NCBI GenBank assembly: GCA_000435975.1
Contig: FR884103.1
Span: forward strand, 1 to 13,116
DNA: 13,116 nt
Source: Oscillibacter sp. CAG:241
GTDB lineage: Bacteria; Bacillota; Clostridia; Oscillospirales; Oscillospiraceae
Direction: 5' to 3'
The stretch's first letter is position 1; every line of letters begins with the position of its first letter. A program made the translations under genes and the position numbers. The notes under the pieces are model-generated. The model had not been told where the DNA came from. It made no database searches and worked only from the letters and a program-made list of their open reading frames with translations. Shown one piece after another: positions 10,497-13,116 of the stretch.

Positions 10497-13116
10497 CCGT
10501 TTCCCTCTCCGATCTCATAGCCGCTGAAGTTGTACAGCGGCCCCACCCGGGTCTCGCCGTTCCTGGTGGACAGCAGCATCATCTCGCACCCGTCGGAGAG
10601 CCCCGCCTCATCCACGCCATAGAGCAGGGTATGGAAATCCTCCGCAAAGACCCGGACGCTCTCTGCCGCCGCGCCGCGGGCCAGATGCCGGGACCGCACC
10701 AGCCGCTCCCGGCCGCCGGTCAGGCTCAGTAGCTCATAGAGCTGCTCCTCCGCCGTCCGGCCATAGCGCAGGAGCTCCCACTGCCCGCCGTTCCGGTGCA
10801 GGAACAGGGCCTCATCCCCGTTCTGTCCCACCGGGCCGGAGGACCACACCTCCGTGCCGTCATACCGCAGCACCCGGAGTCCTCCGTTCTCTGCCGTAAG
10901 CCGCTCCGCCAGTCCGTCGCCGTCCATGTCCACATAGGTTATCGCCGCCGTGCCGTCAGGCCGGGACACCCCCAGCCCCAGCAGCACAGCATACCCCGGA
11001 TGGTGCACCAGGTCCTCCGACACGGCGAAGGCTCGGGCCTTCAGCTCGTCATACCAGGTCTGCACGTCATACCCGTCATCGCCGGGATCCTCACCCATGT
11101 CCGCCAGCAGATCCTGGCACACCGCCATCATGGCCGCCTGCATCCCATGCCCGCCGTTATACCGGCACTCCAGCATGGTGAAGCAGTACCGCAGGGTGTC
11201 CGCCCCGCCGTCCAGCAGCCGCCGGTAATCCGGCAGCTGCCGCATAGCGGCCTCCACGGCCCCGGAAAAGCTGATGGCCGCCACGCTGTCGTCTCCGCTG
11301 ACGCTGAGCAGCAGACGGTCCAGCTCCAGCACCCGCTCCGGCTCCAGCGGCACCGGCCGCAGCCGCAGCATCTCGAAAACTTCCCCGTCAGCCTGGTGAT
11401 ATTGCAGCAAATACAGCTGATCGTCCAGCCGCAGCAGCTGACAGCCATCCTCCAGCTGGAACAGCCATCGCTCCTGGTACCCGCTGATATCCGGGCTAAA
11501 CCCCTCCGGGAACCGGCTGTCCCATTCCTCCAGGCTGACGCTCTGACCGCCCTGGATGGGATACTGACTGTACTTCTCCGGGTCCAGTGCAGTGGTCAGC
11601 TGCCCGTCGGCGTTCTCCTGATACCGGGCCCAGTATTTCACGGCTTCATCCCGGAATTGCAGCAGCTCCGCCGACAGGGGAGACGGGCTGGGCATCTCCG
11701 GCGTCTGATACACGCACTCCGCCGTCAGATACGTCCCGTCCTCCGGGAATGCCAGTCCCCGCCCGACGATACTCAGTCTCGTGGAGCCGCTTTCCGTGGG
11801 CCGCAGGGCGATCTGCCCGTCCCGGGCGTATACCAGCCAGCGCTCCTGGCCGCCCCACCGGGCCCTGGCGCACCAGATGCGGCCCACGGAGCCGGAAGCA
11901 TCCCCCTCCGTCCGCATCAGGTCCACATATGCCATGCCGCCCTGCCACGCCGCCGGGGTCCAGGAAAAGTCATCTCCCTGTATCACATCCGGCCCGTCGG
12001 CGCTCTCCTTTGTCATCATCCGGTACACTCCGGGCAGCCCCATCCGCAGGGCCAGCTCCGTCCCTGCCGGAACCACCTGCACGCCCCGGGTATACTCCAG
12101 AATGGTCTGCAGCAGCTCCTCGCTGTTCACGCCGTAGAGCTTCCCCCGGTACAGCAGCATCAGCGGATACCCGCTGTCGCCGCCGTACAGAAGCTCCCGC
12201 TTTCCGGCAGTCCGCCCCATTTGCAGGCGGAAGGGCTCCCTCCCCTGGTCAAAGATATTGTATGCGCAGTTCTCCAGCAGAGGGAAGTCCTCCTCCGTCA
12301 GCCCGTTGAGCTGCTCCGCCAGCCGGGAGGTCAGCCCCGACATTCCGGCCGGTGTCTGGGCAGAGTTCCCCTCACACAGATACGTCACGTTCAGCCCCCC
12401 AGCCGTCACCCGGCTGGCCCACCCATAGGGGGTCCGGTCCCTGGGGTTGGTCAGCAGGCAGACCGCCGCCGCAGCGCACACCACCACAGCAGCCGCCGTC
12501 ACCCACACGGCAGGCTTTTTATACCGCAGAGCCCGGCGGATGCGCCCCTTGACGCAGATCTCGCCGAAGGCCACCGGACACGCCGTCACCGCCCGCCGGG
12601 GTCCGGCGCAATTCAGAAGCGCCTGGGAATACGCCCGCTTGTCCGGCTCCTCCAGGTCCCGCAGCACCGCCTCGTCACAGGCGTATTCCATATCCCGGCA
12701 CAGCAGGATATACGCCGCCCACAGCAGTGGGTTGAACCAGTACACCGCCAGCAGCAGAAACGCCAGGGGCTTCACCCAGTGGTCCCGGTGCCGGATGTGG
12801 GTCCGCTCATGGGCCAGCACATAGTCCCGGCTTCCCCGGTCCAGGCCGAAGGGCAGGTAGATGCGGGGCCGGATAAACCCCAGCACAAAGGGAGACGGGG
12901 CCTGTTCGCTTTCCCACACGCCGTCCTCCAGCCGCACCGCCGTCCGCAGCCGCACCCGCAGCCGCACATAGCTGCCTGCCAGATACAGCGCCATGGCCGC
13001 CATGCCCACAAGCCACACCACCGCGGCGATGTGGCCCAGGCTCTGCCCCGTCCGGGCCGCCGTCTCCGCTGCCGCCGCACCGGCGGGGCCGCCGACGGCG
13101 GGGAGCGCGCCCGGAA
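10493..13116 (-). CDS. M56/BlaR1-type membrane metallopeptidase, 5' end outside the window
   Basis: The frame is open to the right edge, so the N-terminus is missing; at least 873 residues are present. Numbered from the GTG at 13021: a membrane segment (about 1-20), the zinc site HERTH (71-75, HExxH) with a downstream EYACDEAV (112-119) that may give the third ligand, a second hydrophobic stretch (about 84-108), and a last membrane segment (about 170-190). About 650 residues then follow, probably outside the cell, with a calcium-loop-like DMDGDG (698-703) but no penicillin-binding motifs recognised. BlaR1/MecR1 proteins sense an external signal and then cleave a cytoplasmic repressor, usually BlaI-like and encoded next door; none is visible here, so it may lie beyond 13116. 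The ectodomain is far longer than in BlaR1. The stop overlaps the DUF2284 start. Confidence 0.87.
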   Translation of the reverse strand, partial: PGALPAVGGPAGAAAAETAARTGQSLGHIAAVVWLVGMAAMALYLAGSYVRLRVRLRTAVRLEDGVWESEQAPSPFVLGFIRPRIYLPFGLDRGSRDYVLAHERTHIRHRDHWVKPLAFLLLAVYWFNPLLWAAYILLCRDMEYACDEAVLRDLEEPDKRAYSQALLNCAGPRRAVTACPVAFGEICVKGRIRRALRYKKPAVWVTAAAVVVCAAAAVCLLTNPRDRTPYGWASRVTAGGLNVTYLCEGNSAQTPAGMSGLTSRLAEQLNGLTEEDFPLLENCAYNIFDQGREPFRLQMGRTAGKRELLYGGDSGYPLMLLYRGKLYGVNSEELLQTILEYTRGVQVVPAGTELALRMGLPGVYRMMTKESADGPDVIQGDDFSWTPAAWQGGMAYVDLMRTEGDASGSVGRIWCARARWGGQERWLVYARDGQIALRPTESGSTRLSIVGRGLAFPEDGTYLTAECVYQTPEMPSPSPLSAELLQFRDEAVKYWARYQENADGQLTTALDPEKYSQYPIQGGQSVSLEEWDSRFPEGFSPDISGYQERWLFQLEDGCQLLRLDDQLYLLQYHQADGEVFEMLRLRPVPLEPERVLELDRLLLSVSGDDSVAAISFSGAVEAAMRQLPDYRRLLDGGADTLRYCFTMLECRYNGGHGMQAAMMAVCQDLLADMGEDPGDDGYDVQTWYDELKARAFAVSEDLVHHPGYAVLLGLGVSRPDGTAAITYVDMDGDGLAERLTAENGGLRVLRYDGTEVWSSGPVGQNGDEALFLHRNGGQWELLRYGRTAEEQLYELLSLTGGRERLVRSRHLARGAAAESVRVFAEDFHTLLYGVDEAGLSDGCEMMLLSTRNGETRVGPLYNFSGYEIGEGNG

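Noticed and set aside
1..13116. CRISPR arrays, insertion sequences, rRNA genes
   Set aside because: No regularly spaced repeats, transposase or rRNA-like sequence was seen on either strand.

Overview
The window looks like chromosome of a high-GC, gut-type Firmicute (Oscillospiraceae-like). This is an inference from GC-rich codon use, strong AGGAGG ribosome sites, MarR-controlled exporters and a BlaR1-type M56 peptidase; no taxonomic marker is present. The first 3.3 kb is visibly less GC-biased and is a mobile element.

1-3348: a minimal integrated element of about 3.3 kb bounded by a 38-bp direct repeat (1-38 and 3311-3348), which is the 3' part of a tRNA-Pro(GGG) gene that is intact at 3303-3379. 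All its genes are on the + strand: a ribbon-helix-helix regulator, a eukaryotic-virus-like CRESS Rep (HUH endonuclease plus SF3 helicase), an AlpA/Xis-like helix-turn-helix protein and a tyrosine integrase. Just before rep lies a 12-bp stem whose loop holds TAGTATTAC, the nonanucleotide of circovirus origins. Paired 10-bp repeats sit near both ends with identical 11-bp spacing and look like integrase arm sites. A consensus promoter with an operator-like repeat precedes the first gene. No mobilisation, capsid or cargo gene is visible. The likely life cycle is integration into tRNA-Pro, excision as a circle of about 3,310 bp, and rolling-circle replication from the stem-loop.

3303-3468: tRNA-Pro on the - strand with its own promoter; its terminator lies inside the element.

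3469-5315 (- strand): a MarR regulator and a MATE efflux pump overlapping by ATGA, behind a perfect TTGACA-17-TATAAT promoter with a palindromic operator filling the spacer.

5316-5560: a divergent intergenic region holding a GC-rich hairpin and an exact tandem 38-bp duplication that carries a ribosome site and an ATG.

5538-9781 (+ strand): a second MarR regulator and two ABC exporter half-subunits, all overlapping at their junctions, with two TTAG..CTAA operators at the promoter. ATP-site motifs are split between the subunits as in heterodimeric exporters. A strong terminator that can work in both directions follows, and a convergent - strand promoter may make a small structured RNA ending at it.

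9945-13116 (- strand): a DUF2284-type cysteine-rich protein translationally coupled to an M56/BlaR1-type membrane metallopeptidase with a very large C-terminal ectodomain. The peptidase runs off the right edge of the window.
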